Shown here piece after piece: positions 34,456 to 42,406 of a DNA stretch of 64,000 nucleotides. Positions within the stretch are counted from its first letter, which is position 1, and each line of letters starts with the position of its first letter. The DNA lies in the NCBI RefSeq assembly GCF_965218685.1, contig NZ_OZ244657.1:620001-684000 (forward strand), read 5' to 3'. Made by a program: the position numbers and the translations under genes. The notes beneath the pieces were generated by a model, which was not told where the DNA came from, did not search any database, and saw only the letters and a list, made by a program, of their open reading frames with translations. This DNA comes from Thalassobius sp965218685 (GTDB taxonomy: Bacteria; Pseudomonadota; Alphaproteobacteria; Rhodobacterales; Rhodobacteraceae).

Positions 34456-35328
34456 ATGTTTAAAGGGTCTTTTCCCGCCCTGGTCACGCCGTTCAAGAAC
34501 GGCGAGCTGGATCTGGAGACGCTCAAGAAGCTGATCGAGTGGCACATCGGTGAAGGCACCAATGGATTCGTCCCCGTCGGCACCACCGGCGAAAGCCCCA
34601 CCCTGACCCATCGCGAACACGAGACCGTGGTCGAAGAAGTGGTCAAGGCTGCCGCGGGCCGCGTGCCCGTGATTGCCGGTGCTGGCAGCAACAATACGCT
34701 GGAGGGCATCCGCCTGATCCAACACGCCGAGAAAGTCGGCGCTGATGCTGCGCTGGTCGTGACGCCCTATTACAACAAGCCCACGCAACGGGGCCTGATC
34801 GCACATTACACCGCGCTGCATGACTGTTGCGAGCTGCCGATCATCATCTACAACATCCCTGGACGCTCGGTCATCGACATGACGCCCGAAACCATGGGGG
34901 AGCTGGCCAAGCTGCCTCGTATCGTGGGCGTCAAAGACGCCACTGGTGATCTGAACCGTGTCAGCCAGCAGCGCCGCACCTGTGGTCCTGATTTCTGTCA
35001 GATGTCCGGCGAGGACGGTACCGCTCTGGGGTTCAACGCCCATGGCGGCGTTGGCTGCATCTCGGTCACCGCGAACGTTGCGCCGCGTCTGTGCGCCGAG
35101 TTCCAGGCCGCAACATTGGCTGGCGACTATGCGAAAGCGCTGGACTATCAGGACAAACTGATGCCCCTGCACGAGGCAATCTTTGTCGAGCCCGGCCTGG
35201 TAGGCGTTAAATACGCCATGTCCAAACTGGATCTGTGCAGCGAAGAGGTTCGCCTACCGCTGACCGGTCTGCTGGACAGCACCAAGGCCCAGATTGATGC
35301 CGCTATGAAACACGCCGGCCTGATCTAA
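34456..35328 (+). CDS. dapA: 4-hydroxy-tetrahydrodipicolinate synthase
   Basis: 290 residues from ATG 34456 with AAAGGAGC upstream. It condenses pyruvate with aspartate semialdehyde, the first step of lysine and diaminopimelate synthesis. The signature GTTGESPTLTHREH (about 43-56), the catalytic Tyr region VVTPYYNKPTQRGL and the Schiff-base Lys in IVGVKDATGDLNR (about 156-168) are present. Length is as usual. A strong bidirectional terminator follows. It is separated from dapB, which lies at 59 kb in this window. Confidence 0.97.
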   Translation: MFKGSFPALVTPFKNGELDLETLKKLIEWHIGEGTNGFVPVGTTGESPTLTHREHETVVEEVVKAAAGRVPVIAGAGSNNTLEGIRLIQHAEKVGADAALVVTPYYNKPTQRGLIAHYTALHDCCELPIIIYNIPGRSVIDMTPETMGELAKLPRIVGVKDATGDLNRVSQQRRTCGPDFCQMSGEDGTALGFNAHGGVGCISVTANVAPRLCAEFQAATLAGDYAKALDYQDKLMPLHEAIFVEPGLVGVKYAMSKLDLCSEEVRLPLTGLLDSTKAQIDAAMKHAGLI

Positions 35329-35350
35329 GCCAACGCTGATCTTTAACAAA

Positions 35351-35380
35351 AAAACGCGGCCCAATGGGCCGCGTTTTCGT
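35351..35380. terminator. Bidirectional terminator between dapA and cold-shock gene
   Basis: Perfect 12-bp stem (AAAACGCGGCCC / GGGCCGCGTTTT) with an AAT loop. It is flanked by T-runs on either strand (TTTTCGTTT on plus, TTTTTTTGTT on minus). It sits between the convergent dapA and csp genes and should terminate both. Confidence 0.95.
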
Positions 35381-35398
35381 TTCAGCGATAGAGCCGAA

Positions 35399-35605
35399 TT
35401 ATTCAGCCGACAGATTGATCGCCGATTCGCGACCGTCGCGGCCTTCTTGCAGATCAAAAGTCACCTTCTGACCGTCTTGCAGCCCGGTCAGACCCGAACG
35501 CTCGACAGCCGAGATGTGCACGAACACATCTTTGCTGCCGCCGTCGGGTGCGATGAAGCCATATCCTTTGGTGGTGTTGAACCATTTTACGGTGCCAGTG
35601 GCCAT
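35399..35605 (-). CDS. Cold-shock protein (CspA family)
   Basis: 68 residues from ATG 35605 with AGGAGA 9 bases upstream. A single cold-shock OB fold: RNP1 KGYGFIAPDG and RNP2 DVFVHISAV bracket the nucleic-acid face. It binds single-stranded RNA/DNA and acts as an RNA chaperone. The leader of up to ~165 bases between the upstream terminator and the ATG is long for this genome and may hold a cold-responsive structure, but I see no obvious motif. Genome copies of this family are normally several, so which paralogue this is cannot be said. Confidence 0.95.
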   Translation of the reverse strand: MATGTVKWFNTTKGYGFIAPDGGSKDVFVHISAVERSGLTGLQDGQKVTFDLQEGRDGRESAINLSAE

Positions 35606-35769
35606 TCCGTAGTCTCCTGTGATTATGCAGTCCGCGTAGGTGCGACTGCCCGGCGTAGTCGGTCTGTATCGAAGACTGAACGCCGCTGAAGCAGGAAACA
35701 GTAGGTCGAGATAGATAACGTAAGCCCAGAAGATATGGGGCCATCCCCGCATAACATCAAGCTTAAAGA

Positions 35770-35799
35770 CAAAGAGCGGGCACAAAGACCCGCTCTTTT
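35770..35799 (-). terminator. Terminator downstream of aminotransferase gene
   Basis: On the minus strand a 10-bp stem (AAAGAGCGGG / CCCGCTCTTT, 35771-35798) with an 8-base loop is followed by GTCTTT. It lies 18 bases after the aminotransferase stop (35817) and upstream of the csp leader. Confidence 0.85.
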
Positions 35800-35816
35800 C
35801 ACATAATTTCAGAAAC

Positions 35817-37001
35817 TTATACGCCGCACTTGTGCAGGGCTTTGGCCAGCGCGGGCACGGTTTCCTTGTTCAGGCCGGCAATGTTGATCCGGGAATCACC
35901 TACCGCATAGATTGCATGATCATCGCGCAGTTGGCTCACGACCTCGGGCGAGACCCCCAGACGCGAGAACATACCACGGTGCTGGGCGATGAATCCGAAC
36001 TGGTCCGAGCCAGTCAGCTTCCGCAGCTCATCCGCCAGCTGTTGACGCAGCCCCAGCATGGACAGGCGAACCTCTTCCAGCTCGGCCGCCCAATCAGCGC
36101 GCAGGGCATCGTCGTTCAGGATCATCGTCACCAGACGCGCGCCGTGATCCGGCGGGAACGAATAGTTCTGGCGGTTCAGATAGGCCAGCGTGCCCTGTGT
36201 CAGGGTGCTAAGGCCCTTGTCCGCAGTGACCGCCATCAGGATGCCGGTCCGCTCGCGGTAGACACCGAAGTTCTTGGAACAACTGGCCGCGATCAGCATT
36301 TCCGGCACGGACGAGGCCACCAGACGGGTCGCTGCAGCGTCTTCCTCCAGACCGTCACCAAAGCCCTGATAGGCAATGTCGATCATCGGGGTCGCGCCGG
36401 TTTTCAGCAACACGTCCACAACGGCCTGCCACTGAGCCAGGTTCAGGTTGGCGCCGGTAGGGTTGTGGCAGCAGCCGTGCAGCAGCACCAGATCACCGGG
36501 TTTGGCCTGAGCCAGATCTTCCAGCATACCTTCGAAGTCGACACCACGGGTTCCATTGTCGAAATAGCGATAGGTGACGGTTTCGATGCCCAGATGTTTC
36601 AGGATCGACAGGTGGTTCGGCCAGGTCGGGTTGGAAACGAACACGCGCACATCGGGGTTGGCCATGCGGGCCATCTCGAACGCCTGACGGCAGGCGCCGG
36701 TTCCACCAGGGGTCGCCGCAGCCGAGACATTGCCGCGATCAACCGCGTTTCCCAGCACCAGGTTGATCATCGCATCGGCAAAACCGGGATCACCCGCCAG
36801 CGCCACGTAGGATTTACTGGTTTCCTGTTCCCAAAGCTGTTTTTCCGCAGCCTTCACCGCGCGCATAATCGGCGTCTCACCCTTTGCGTTTTTGTAGACA
36901 CCAACGCCCAGATCGATCTTGGTAGGGCGCGGATCATCCTTGAACAGCTGCATAAGCATCAGGATTTTGTCAGCGGGTTGGGTTTTCAGGTTACCGAACA
37001 T
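35817..37001 (-). CDS. Aspartate/aromatic aminotransferase (class I, AspC/TyrB type)
   Basis: 394 residues from ATG 37001, one base after the sseA stop. It is a PLP enzyme of fold type I. The PLP-lysine region is AASCSKNFGVYRERTG (Lys about 245), and earlier features include LGVGVYKNAKGETPIM (about 32-47), GTGACRQAFEMA and VLLHGCCHNPTGANL (about 177-191). The pattern fits AspC/TyrB, which transaminate aspartate or aromatic amino acids with 2-oxoglutarate. The ATG 1 base after sseA indicates an operon. Aspartate aminotransferases can deaminate cysteine to 3-mercaptopyruvate, the substrate of the upstream enzyme. Confidence 0.93.
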   Translation of the reverse strand: MFGNLKTQPADKILMLMQLFKDDPRPTKIDLGVGVYKNAKGETPIMRAVKAAEKQLWEQETSKSYVALAGDPGFADAMINLVLGNAVDRGNVSAAATPGGTGACRQAFEMARMANPDVRVFVSNPTWPNHLSILKHLGIETVTYRYFDNGTRGVDFEGMLEDLAQAKPGDLVLLHGCCHNPTGANLNLAQWQAVVDVLLKTGATPMIDIAYQGFGDGLEEDAAATRLVASSVPEMLIAASCSKNFGVYRERTGILMAVTADKGLSTLTQGTLAYLNRQNYSFPPDHGARLVTMILNDDALRADWAAELEEVRLSMLGLRQQLADELRKLTGSDQFGFIAQHRGMFSRLGVSPEVVSQLRDDHAIYAVGDSRINIAGLNKETVPALAKALHKCGV

Positions 37002-37002
37002 T

Positions 37003-37860
37003 TCAGGCCTCTCCGGTTGCGACGGGCAAGGTGGGGAACGCCCCCCACTCAGACCACGACCCGTCATAAATAGCGTAATCGCTTTTCCCCATACGCTCGA
37101 GCGCAAGGCAGAGCACGGCGGCAGTCACGCCGGACCCGCACGAGGTGATGATCGGCTTGGACAGATCAACGCCGGCGGCCTCGAACAAGGCGCGGCACTC
37201 CTCGGGGGATTTCATCGTGCAATCTTCGTTCTGAAGATCCGCATAGTAGACATTGCGCGCACCGGGGATATGACCCGAGCGCAAACCGGCGCGAGGCTCT
37301 TCTGCCTCGCCGGTGAACCGCGCCGGCGAGCGCGCATCGACGATAACATAGTCACCCAGCTTGGCCGCCGAAGACACCTGCGTGACATCCTTGACCATAT
37401 GCGCCTGACGGCGGACGGTCATGTGACGGTCACGGATGATGGGCGGCAAGTCTTCGATCTCGCGGCCCTCGGCGATCCATTTGGGCAGACCACCATCCAG
37501 CACGGCGATATTGTCCTGCCCCATGAGCTTGAACATCCACCACACACGCGGCGCCGAGAAAATGCCCTGGCTGTCATACACCACCACCTGGTGACCGTCG
37601 CCCACGCCAAGGGCCCGCATGCGGGACATGAATTTTTCAACCGGGGGCACCATATGCGGCAGGTCTGAACGGTGATCGCTCACGTCATCAATATCAAAGA
37701 AACGGGCATTGGGGATATGCTGCTGATCGTATTCGGCCCTGGCATCACGATCAGTGCCCGGCAGAAACATCGAGGCATCCAGAATCCGCAGGTCCGGATC
37801 CTTGCTGTGCGCTGCAAGCCAGTCAGTCGAAACGAGTGTTTTGGGATCGTCCAGTGCCAT
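37003..37860 (-). CDS. sseA: 3-mercaptopyruvate sulfurtransferase
   Basis: 285 residues from ATG 37860 (an alternative ATG at 37872 adds four residues). Two rhodanese domains: the N-terminal, inactive one has WLAAHSKDPDLRILDASMFLP. The C-terminal, active one carries the MST-type active-site loop ITSCGSGVTAAVL (catalytic Cys) rather than the CRKGVTA of thiosulfate enzymes. It transfers sulfur from 3-mercaptopyruvate to acceptors such as thioredoxin or cyanide. It is the first gene of a two-gene operon with an aminotransferase. Confidence 0.94.
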   Translation of the reverse strand: MALDDPKTLVSTDWLAAHSKDPDLRILDASMFLPGTDRDARAEYDQQHIPNARFFDIDDVSDHRSDLPHMVPPVEKFMSRMRALGVGDGHQVVVYDSQGIFSAPRVWWMFKLMGQDNIAVLDGGLPKWIAEGREIEDLPPIIRDRHMTVRRQAHMVKDVTQVSSAAKLGDYVIVDARSPARFTGEAEEPRAGLRSGHIPGARNVYYADLQNEDCTMKSPEECRALFEAAGVDLSKPIITSCGSGVTAAVLCLALERMGKSDYAIYDGSWSEWGAFPTLPVATGEA

Positions 37861-37993
37861 TTGAGCCCCCATTTGTCCGCTCTGCCCTGCCTACAATGCA
37901 GGGGGGCCTTAGGCAAGCCCGGCACGCCCCCTCAAAAGGCCGCACCGGACATGTTTTTCATAGAAATGTTACGCGCTGGTTTACGGATGCGCC

Positions 37994-38284
37994 TTACTTG
38001 GCCAAGGCCTTTTTCAGCAGGCCGATGACAACCATCACCACGCCGCCGCCAACGCCGCCCGAGGCGACCTGACCGATGATCGCGCCGATATCCAACCCGC
38101 CTGCGCTGCCGGCCATTCCGGCCATGCTGCCAGCACCCAGCATCGAGAGGACCTGACCACCCAGGCCCCCGCCCAGAATTCCGGCCAGCGAATTGCCCAG
38201 TGTACCCAGGCTGGCGTTCTTCATCACTCCGCCAGCAACATTGCCACCGACAGCCCCTGCGATCAGACTGATCAGAAGTTCCAT
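37994..38284 (-). CDS. Small glycine-rich membrane-associated protein
   Basis: 96 residues from ATG 38284 (GGAAGGAAAT upstream). Very Gly/Ala/Val-rich with alternating hydrophobic segments: LISLIAGAVGGNVAGGVM, LGTLGNSLAGILGGGLGGQVL and VGGGVVMVVIGLLKKALAK. I recognise this composition from short proteins in alphaproteobacteria but know no function. It likely inserts into or packs on a membrane through glycine zippers. It is flanked by smpB and sseA on the same strand but separated by over 100 bases on each side. Confidence 0.75.
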   Translation of the reverse strand: MELLISLIAGAVGGNVAGGVMKNASLGTLGNSLAGILGGGLGGQVLSMLGAGSMAGMAGSAGGLDIGAIIGQVASGGVGGGVVMVVIGLLKKALAK

Positions 38285-38399
38285 AAGATTTCCTTCCATG
38301 CGGGCGTTATGTGTTTGGTTTCGGGCCACCCGTACCCTGACAGCCAAACGCTATCCGCTGGGGCGGGACACAAGTCAGGGGAAAAATCCGCGAAAGGCG

Positions 38400-38879
38400 T
38401 CAGTGATCTTTCAGCAGGCGCTGCTTCTGACGGTTCCAGTCGCGCTTGGCCTCGGTGGCGCGCTTGTCGTGGTGCTTTTTACCCTTGGCGATACCGATCT
38501 TCAGCTTGGCCAGACCCTTGTGGTTGAAGTACATCACCAGCGGCACAAGGGTCATGCCCTTGCGCTGGGTGGCGTTCCACAGGCGCGACAGCTCTTTCTT
38601 CGACACCAGCAGCTTACGCTTGCGGCGTTCCTCGTGCTTCCAGGTTTTGGCCTGTTCATAAGGGGCGATATAGCTGTTGATCAGCCAAAGCTCGCCATCC
38701 TCGACCGAGGCATAGCTTTCCGCGATATTGGCCGAGTTTTCCCGCAGGGATTTCACCTCGGAGCCCATCAACACCACACCGCATTCCAGATCCTCGTCAA
38801 TCGCATAGTCAAAGCGCGCGCGACGGTTCTCGGCGACGATCTTATAGTTGGGGTCTGATTTCTGGTTTTGCTTGGCCAT
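38400..38879 (-). CDS. smpB: SsrA-binding protein SmpB
   Basis: 159 residues from ATG 38879. It binds tmRNA and is needed for trans-translation on stalled ribosomes. Features are the N-terminal IVAENRRARFDYAIDEDLECGVVLMGSEVKSLRE, the family's GLAKLKIGIAKGKKHHDKR, and a basic C-terminal tail (AKRDWNRQKQRLLKDH) that acts in the mRNA channel. Length matches the family. It starts 298 bases from the divergent purine permease, a region with room for both promoters. The tmRNA gene itself is not seen in the window. Confidence 0.96.
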   Translation of the reverse strand: MAKQNQKSDPNYKIVAENRRARFDYAIDEDLECGVVLMGSEVKSLRENSANIAESYASVEDGELWLINSYIAPYEQAKTWKHEERRKRKLLVSKKELSRLWNATQRKGMTLVPLVMYFNHKGLAKLKIGIAKGKKHHDKRATEAKRDWNRQKQRLLKDH

Positions 38880-39136
38880 GCGCTCTCCTATCGCGCTCGT
38901 GGGGCGCTGTCCATATTGGCCGATCATATCGCTCGGCGCACAGATCGCCCGTTAATCAGGCACCCGCAATTGTCAGCGCCCCTTGCTTAGGCACGCCCCT
39001 GCGTCAGGCCTTCTGCTAAAGTGCTTCAAAAAATAATTGAAAATGCCCCGGCACTTTTCTGCCGTACAACATTTTGCATAAGAACTGAGGGTCGTTCCAG
39101 GCCCTTACGCGGGCTGCGCGTCTGCAAAACCAATCA

Positions 39137-39157
39137 ATCCCCGGCCAACAAGGGGAT
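39137..39157 (+). promoter_or_regulatory. Small hairpin in purine permease leader
   Basis: ATCCCC and GGGGAT pair around a 9-base loop about 20 bases upstream of the permease ATG and just before the GGAGCGAGGG ribosome-binding site. Purine transporter leaders often carry riboswitches, but I cannot match this short element to a known class. It may be chance. Confidence 0.2.
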
Positions 39158-39177
39158 CACCTGCACAGGAGCGAGGG

Positions 39178-40527
39178 ATGACTGACACCACACTAGGAAC
39201 TCCGGACCAGTTAAAGGATCCGAATTATACGCCGCCGATGGCCAAGGCCGTACCGCTGGGCATTCAGCACGTATTGGCCATGTTTGCCAGCAACGTGACC
39301 CCGGCGATTATCGTCGCGGGCGCGGCGGGTTTTGGCTTCGGCTCGAACAGCCCGGATTTTCCGAACCTGATCTACATGATTCAGATGTCGATGCTGTTCG
39401 CCGGCATCGCCACGCTGTTCCAATCTATCGGCATGGGCCCCGTGGGTGCACGTCTGCCGATCGTGCAGGGGACCTCGTTCGCGTTCCTGCCCGTGATGAT
39501 CCCCGCCGTTGCGGGCCAAGGCACAGCGGGTCTGGCCGGACTTATGACAGGCATCGTGATCGGAGGCATCTTCCACTTCTTCTTGGGGACGGTAATCGGC
39601 AAGATCCGTTTCGCCCTGCCGCCACTGGTCACTGGCCTGATCGTACTGATGATCGGCCTGTCGCTGGTCAAGGTCGGTATCCAGTACGCTGCAGGCGGCG
39701 TGCCGCTGATGGGCAAGCCCGAATTCGGCTCGTTGGCCATGTGGACCCCTGCGCTGGTGGTGATCATCGTTACGCTGGGTTTCAAGTTTTTCACTAAGGG
39801 GCTGACCTCGGTCGCAGCCGTTCTGATCGGCCTGGTTGCTGGCTATCTGGTCGCGCTGGCCATGGGGCAGGTGAACTTTGGCAACATCGGCCGCGCCGCC
39901 GTTTTTGCCCTGCCGATGCCTTTTAAGTGGGGGATCGAGTTCAACTCGGCCGTGATCATCGGCATGTGCTTCATGGCCTTCATTTCGGCCATCGAAACCG
40001 TGGGTGACGTCAGCGGCATCACCAAAGGTGGCGCTGGCCGCGAGGCAACGGACAAGGAAATCTCGGGCGCGACCTATGCGGACGGTCTGGGGTCTGCCAT
40101 CGCAGGCGTGTTCGGCGGCCTGCCCAACACCTCGTTCAGCCAGAACGTCGGGCTGATCAGCATCACCGGCGTCATGAGCCGTCACGTCGTCACCATCGGC
40201 GCGATTTTCCTGATCCTGTGCGGGTTGATCCCCAAATTCGGGGCCATCGTCTCGACCGTGCCGATCAACGTGCTGGGTGGCGGTGTGATCGTCATGTTCG
40301 GCATGGTTGCCGCAGCCGGTATCAACATGCTGTCCGAGGTCAAATGGAACCGCCGCAACATGGTGATCTTTGCGATCTCGCTGTCGGTTGGTTTCGGCCT
40401 GCAACTGGTGCCGACCGCTCTGCAGCACATGCCGAAAACCGCGCAGATCCTGCTGACCAGCGGGCTGCTGCCAGCGGCTGGCCTGTCGATCATTCTGAAC
40501 CTTGTGCTGCCAGAAGAGCTGGACTGA
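39178..40527 (+). CDS. NCS2-family purine (xanthine/urate) permease
   Basis: 449 residues with 12-14 hydrophobic segments. The nucleobase transporter signature [QEP]-N-x-G-x4-T-[RKG] is present as SQNVGLISITGV (about 320-331), preceded by GGLPNTSF. The first QH motif appears as GIQHVLAMFAS. This branch includes xanthine and urate uptake proteins (UacT/PucK/PbuX-like). The substrate among purines is not certain. AGGAGCGAGGG precedes the ATG. Monocistronic, with a strong terminator at 40560. No purine catabolic genes flank it. Confidence 0.92.
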   Translation: MTDTTLGTPDQLKDPNYTPPMAKAVPLGIQHVLAMFASNVTPAIIVAGAAGFGFGSNSPDFPNLIYMIQMSMLFAGIATLFQSIGMGPVGARLPIVQGTSFAFLPVMIPAVAGQGTAGLAGLMTGIVIGGIFHFFLGTVIGKIRFALPPLVTGLIVLMIGLSLVKVGIQYAAGGVPLMGKPEFGSLAMWTPALVVIIVTLGFKFFTKGLTSVAAVLIGLVAGYLVALAMGQVNFGNIGRAAVFALPMPFKWGIEFNSAVIIGMCFMAFISAIETVGDVSGITKGGAGREATDKEISGATYADGLGSAIAGVFGGLPNTSFSQNVGLISITGVMSRHVVTIGAIFLILCGLIPKFGAIVSTVPINVLGGGVIVMFGMVAAAGINMLSEVKWNRRNMVIFAISLSVGFGLQLVPTALQHMPKTAQILLTSGLLPAAGLSIILNLVLPEELD

Positions 40528-40559
40528 CACCAGCCTCTAAATTCACTAGAAAACACTGT

Positions 40560-40595
40560 GAAAGGGTCCGCTATTCCAGCGGGCCCTTTCTTTTT
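40560..40595 (+). terminator. Rho-independent terminator after purine permease
   Basis: A 13-bp stem (GAAAGGGTCCGCT / AGCGGGCCCTTTC, one T-G pair) with a five-base loop, followed by TTTTT. It begins 33 bases after the permease stop. Confidence 0.92.
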
Positions 40596-40639
40596 GGAAG
40601 ATATTTCGCTTGAATCGAGAATATTCAGCCCAGAGTCAT

Positions 40640-40654
40640 TGAATTATACATTCA
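40640..40654. promoter_or_regulatory. Palindrome in AT-rich region upstream of SQR fusion (possible persulfide-regulator site)
   Basis: TGAAT-TATAC-ATTCA is a 5-bp inverted repeat with a five-base spacer, in an AT-rich stretch 55-69 bases before the SQR fusion ATG. BigR/SqrR-type repressors bind AT-rich inverted repeats upstream of such genes, with ATTC/GAAT elements reported. The half-sites fit but the orientation and spacing differ from what I recall, so this is a tentative operator. Confidence 0.4.
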
Positions 40655-40708
40655 TATTACTCTATATGTTTGCAAGCATCCTGACTCCCGTCAAAAGGAC
40701 ACCTCCGC

Positions 40709-42382
40709 ATGGACCCCAAGAAAATCTCCGCAGAACTGTCTGTCGCCGAACAGATCACCCCCGAGGATATCCCCGCGCTGGCCGCTGCCGGGTTTCGGTC
40801 GATCATCTGCAACCGCCCGGATGGCGAAGCCGCTGACCAGCCCACTTTTGACGAGATCGACGCAGCCGCGCAGGCCGCCGGCCTGCAGACCCGTTATTTG
40901 CCGATCGTCGCCGGCAAGGTACTGGACGAGGACGCAGACGACTTTGGTCTGGCCCTGATTGAACTGCCCGGCCCGACACTGGCCTATTGCCGCACGGGGA
41001 CACGCTCGACCACGCTGTGGTCGCTGGCCGTGGCGGGTGAGAAACCGACCTCGGAAATCCTCGAGGCGACCAAAGCCGCTGGTTATGACATGGCAGGCGT
41101 GGTGCGCCGCATCGTGAATGGCGGTAAGACTCCCACCGACGAAGGTGACGCCAAGTTCGACGTGGTGATCGTGGGCGGCGGCGCTGCAGGCATCGCCGTG
41201 GCCGCCAGCCTGAAGGCGCGCAAATCCGATCTGGACATCGCCATTCTGGACCCGGCGGACATCCACTATTATCAACCCGGCTGGACGATGGTCGGTGGCG
41301 GCGTGTTCGACGCTCAGACCACCGCGAAAACCATGGGCAGCCTGATCCCCAGTGGCGTGCATTGGATCAAATCCGCCGTCGCCGCGTTTGAACCGGCAGA
41401 CAATGCCGTCATTTTGGATGGCTGCCGTGTGGTGAAATACGACCGTCTGGTCGTCTGTCCGGGTCTGAAACTGGACTGGAACCAGGTCGAGGGTCTGGTC
41501 GAAACGCTGGGCAAGAACGGCGTGACCTCGAACTACCGCTATGATCTGGCGCCTTATACATGGGAGCTGGTCAAGGGCCTGAAATCCGGGCGCGCGCTGT
41601 TCACGCAGCCCCCCATGCCGATCAAATGCGCCGGTGCGCCGCAAAAAGCGATGTATCTGTCCAGTGACCACTGGTTCAAGAACGGCGCGATCAGCAATAT
41701 CGACGTGAACTTCATGAATGCGGGCGGCGTTCTGTTCGGGGTCAAAGACTACGTCCCCGCGCTGGAAAAATATGTTGAAAAATACGACGCCAAGCTGAAC
41801 TTCTTCCACAATCTTGTGGCCGTGGATGGCCCTGCGAAGAAGGCTTCGTTTGACGTAGCCAAGCCTGACACTCCGGTCGAACGGGTCGAGGTCGAGTTCG
41901 ACATGATGCATGTCTGCCCGCCGCAGGTCGCGCCCGATTTCATCCGCGTCTCGCCCTTGGCCGATGCCGCGGGATGGGTGGATGTGGACCAGGCAACCCT
42001 GCGCCACACGCAGTATGACAACATCTGGTCGCTTGGCGACGTGATGAACGCACCCAACGCCAAAACCGCTGCCGCCGCGCGGATGCAGGCGCCTATTGTG
42101 GCCGAAAACCTGGTCGATGACATCGACGGCAAATCCCCGACGGCGATCTACAACGGCTATGGCTCGTGCCCGCTGACGGTGGAACGTGGCAAGATCGTTC
42201 TGGCCGAATTCGGCTATGGCGGCGCGCTGCTGCCCTCGTTCCCGAAATGGTTGCTGGACGGCACCAAACCCACCCGCGCCGCATGGATACTTAAAGAGCA
42301 GATCCTGCCGCCCGTTTATTGGAAAGCCATGCTGCGCGGCAAGGAATGGCTGGCGAAACCTGAAAAAGTCTCGGCCCGCTAA
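40709..42382 (+). CDS. DUF442 phosphatase-like / sulfide:quinone oxidoreductase fusion
   Basis: 557 residues in two parts. Residues ~1-115 are the beta-lactamase-hydrolase-like (DUF442) domain, with the cysteine phosphatase loop YCRTGTRST (about 94-102). Residues ~145-557 form a flavoprotein of the SQR type: VVIVGGGAAGIAVAAS at the start, the HYYQPGWTMVGGGV region, the active-site cysteine in VVCPGLKLDW (about 250) and MHVCPPQVAPDF (about 408), and a second FAD motif (NIWSLGDV). It oxidises sulfide to (poly)sulfide, feeding quinone, at the cytoplasmic membrane face. A palindrome precedes it. It is followed by a SulP transporter after a 24-base gap. Confidence 0.92.
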   Translation: MDPKKISAELSVAEQITPEDIPALAAAGFRSIICNRPDGEAADQPTFDEIDAAAQAAGLQTRYLPIVAGKVLDEDADDFGLALIELPGPTLAYCRTGTRSTTLWSLAVAGEKPTSEILEATKAAGYDMAGVVRRIVNGGKTPTDEGDAKFDVVIVGGGAAGIAVAASLKARKSDLDIAILDPADIHYYQPGWTMVGGGVFDAQTTAKTMGSLIPSGVHWIKSAVAAFEPADNAVILDGCRVVKYDRLVVCPGLKLDWNQVEGLVETLGKNGVTSNYRYDLAPYTWELVKGLKSGRALFTQPPMPIKCAGAPQKAMYLSSDHWFKNGAISNIDVNFMNAGGVLFGVKDYVPALEKYVEKYDAKLNFFHNLVAVDGPAKKASFDVAKPDTPVERVEVEFDMMHVCPPQVAPDFIRVSPLADAAGWVDVDQATLRHTQYDNIWSLGDVMNAPNAKTAAAARMQAPIVAENLVDDIDGKSPTAIYNGYGSCPLTVERGKIVLAEFGYGGALLPSFPKWLLDGTKPTRAAWILKEQILPPVYWKAMLRGKEWLAKPEKVSAR

Positions 42383-42406
42383 GCGCCGCAGCAAAGGACC
42401 CCTCTT

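Noticed and set aside
38880..39177. Possible riboswitch upstream of the purine permease
   Set aside because: Only a short hairpin is visible; I could not match it to a known purine or xanthine riboswitch by eye, so it is reported only as a weak hairpin.
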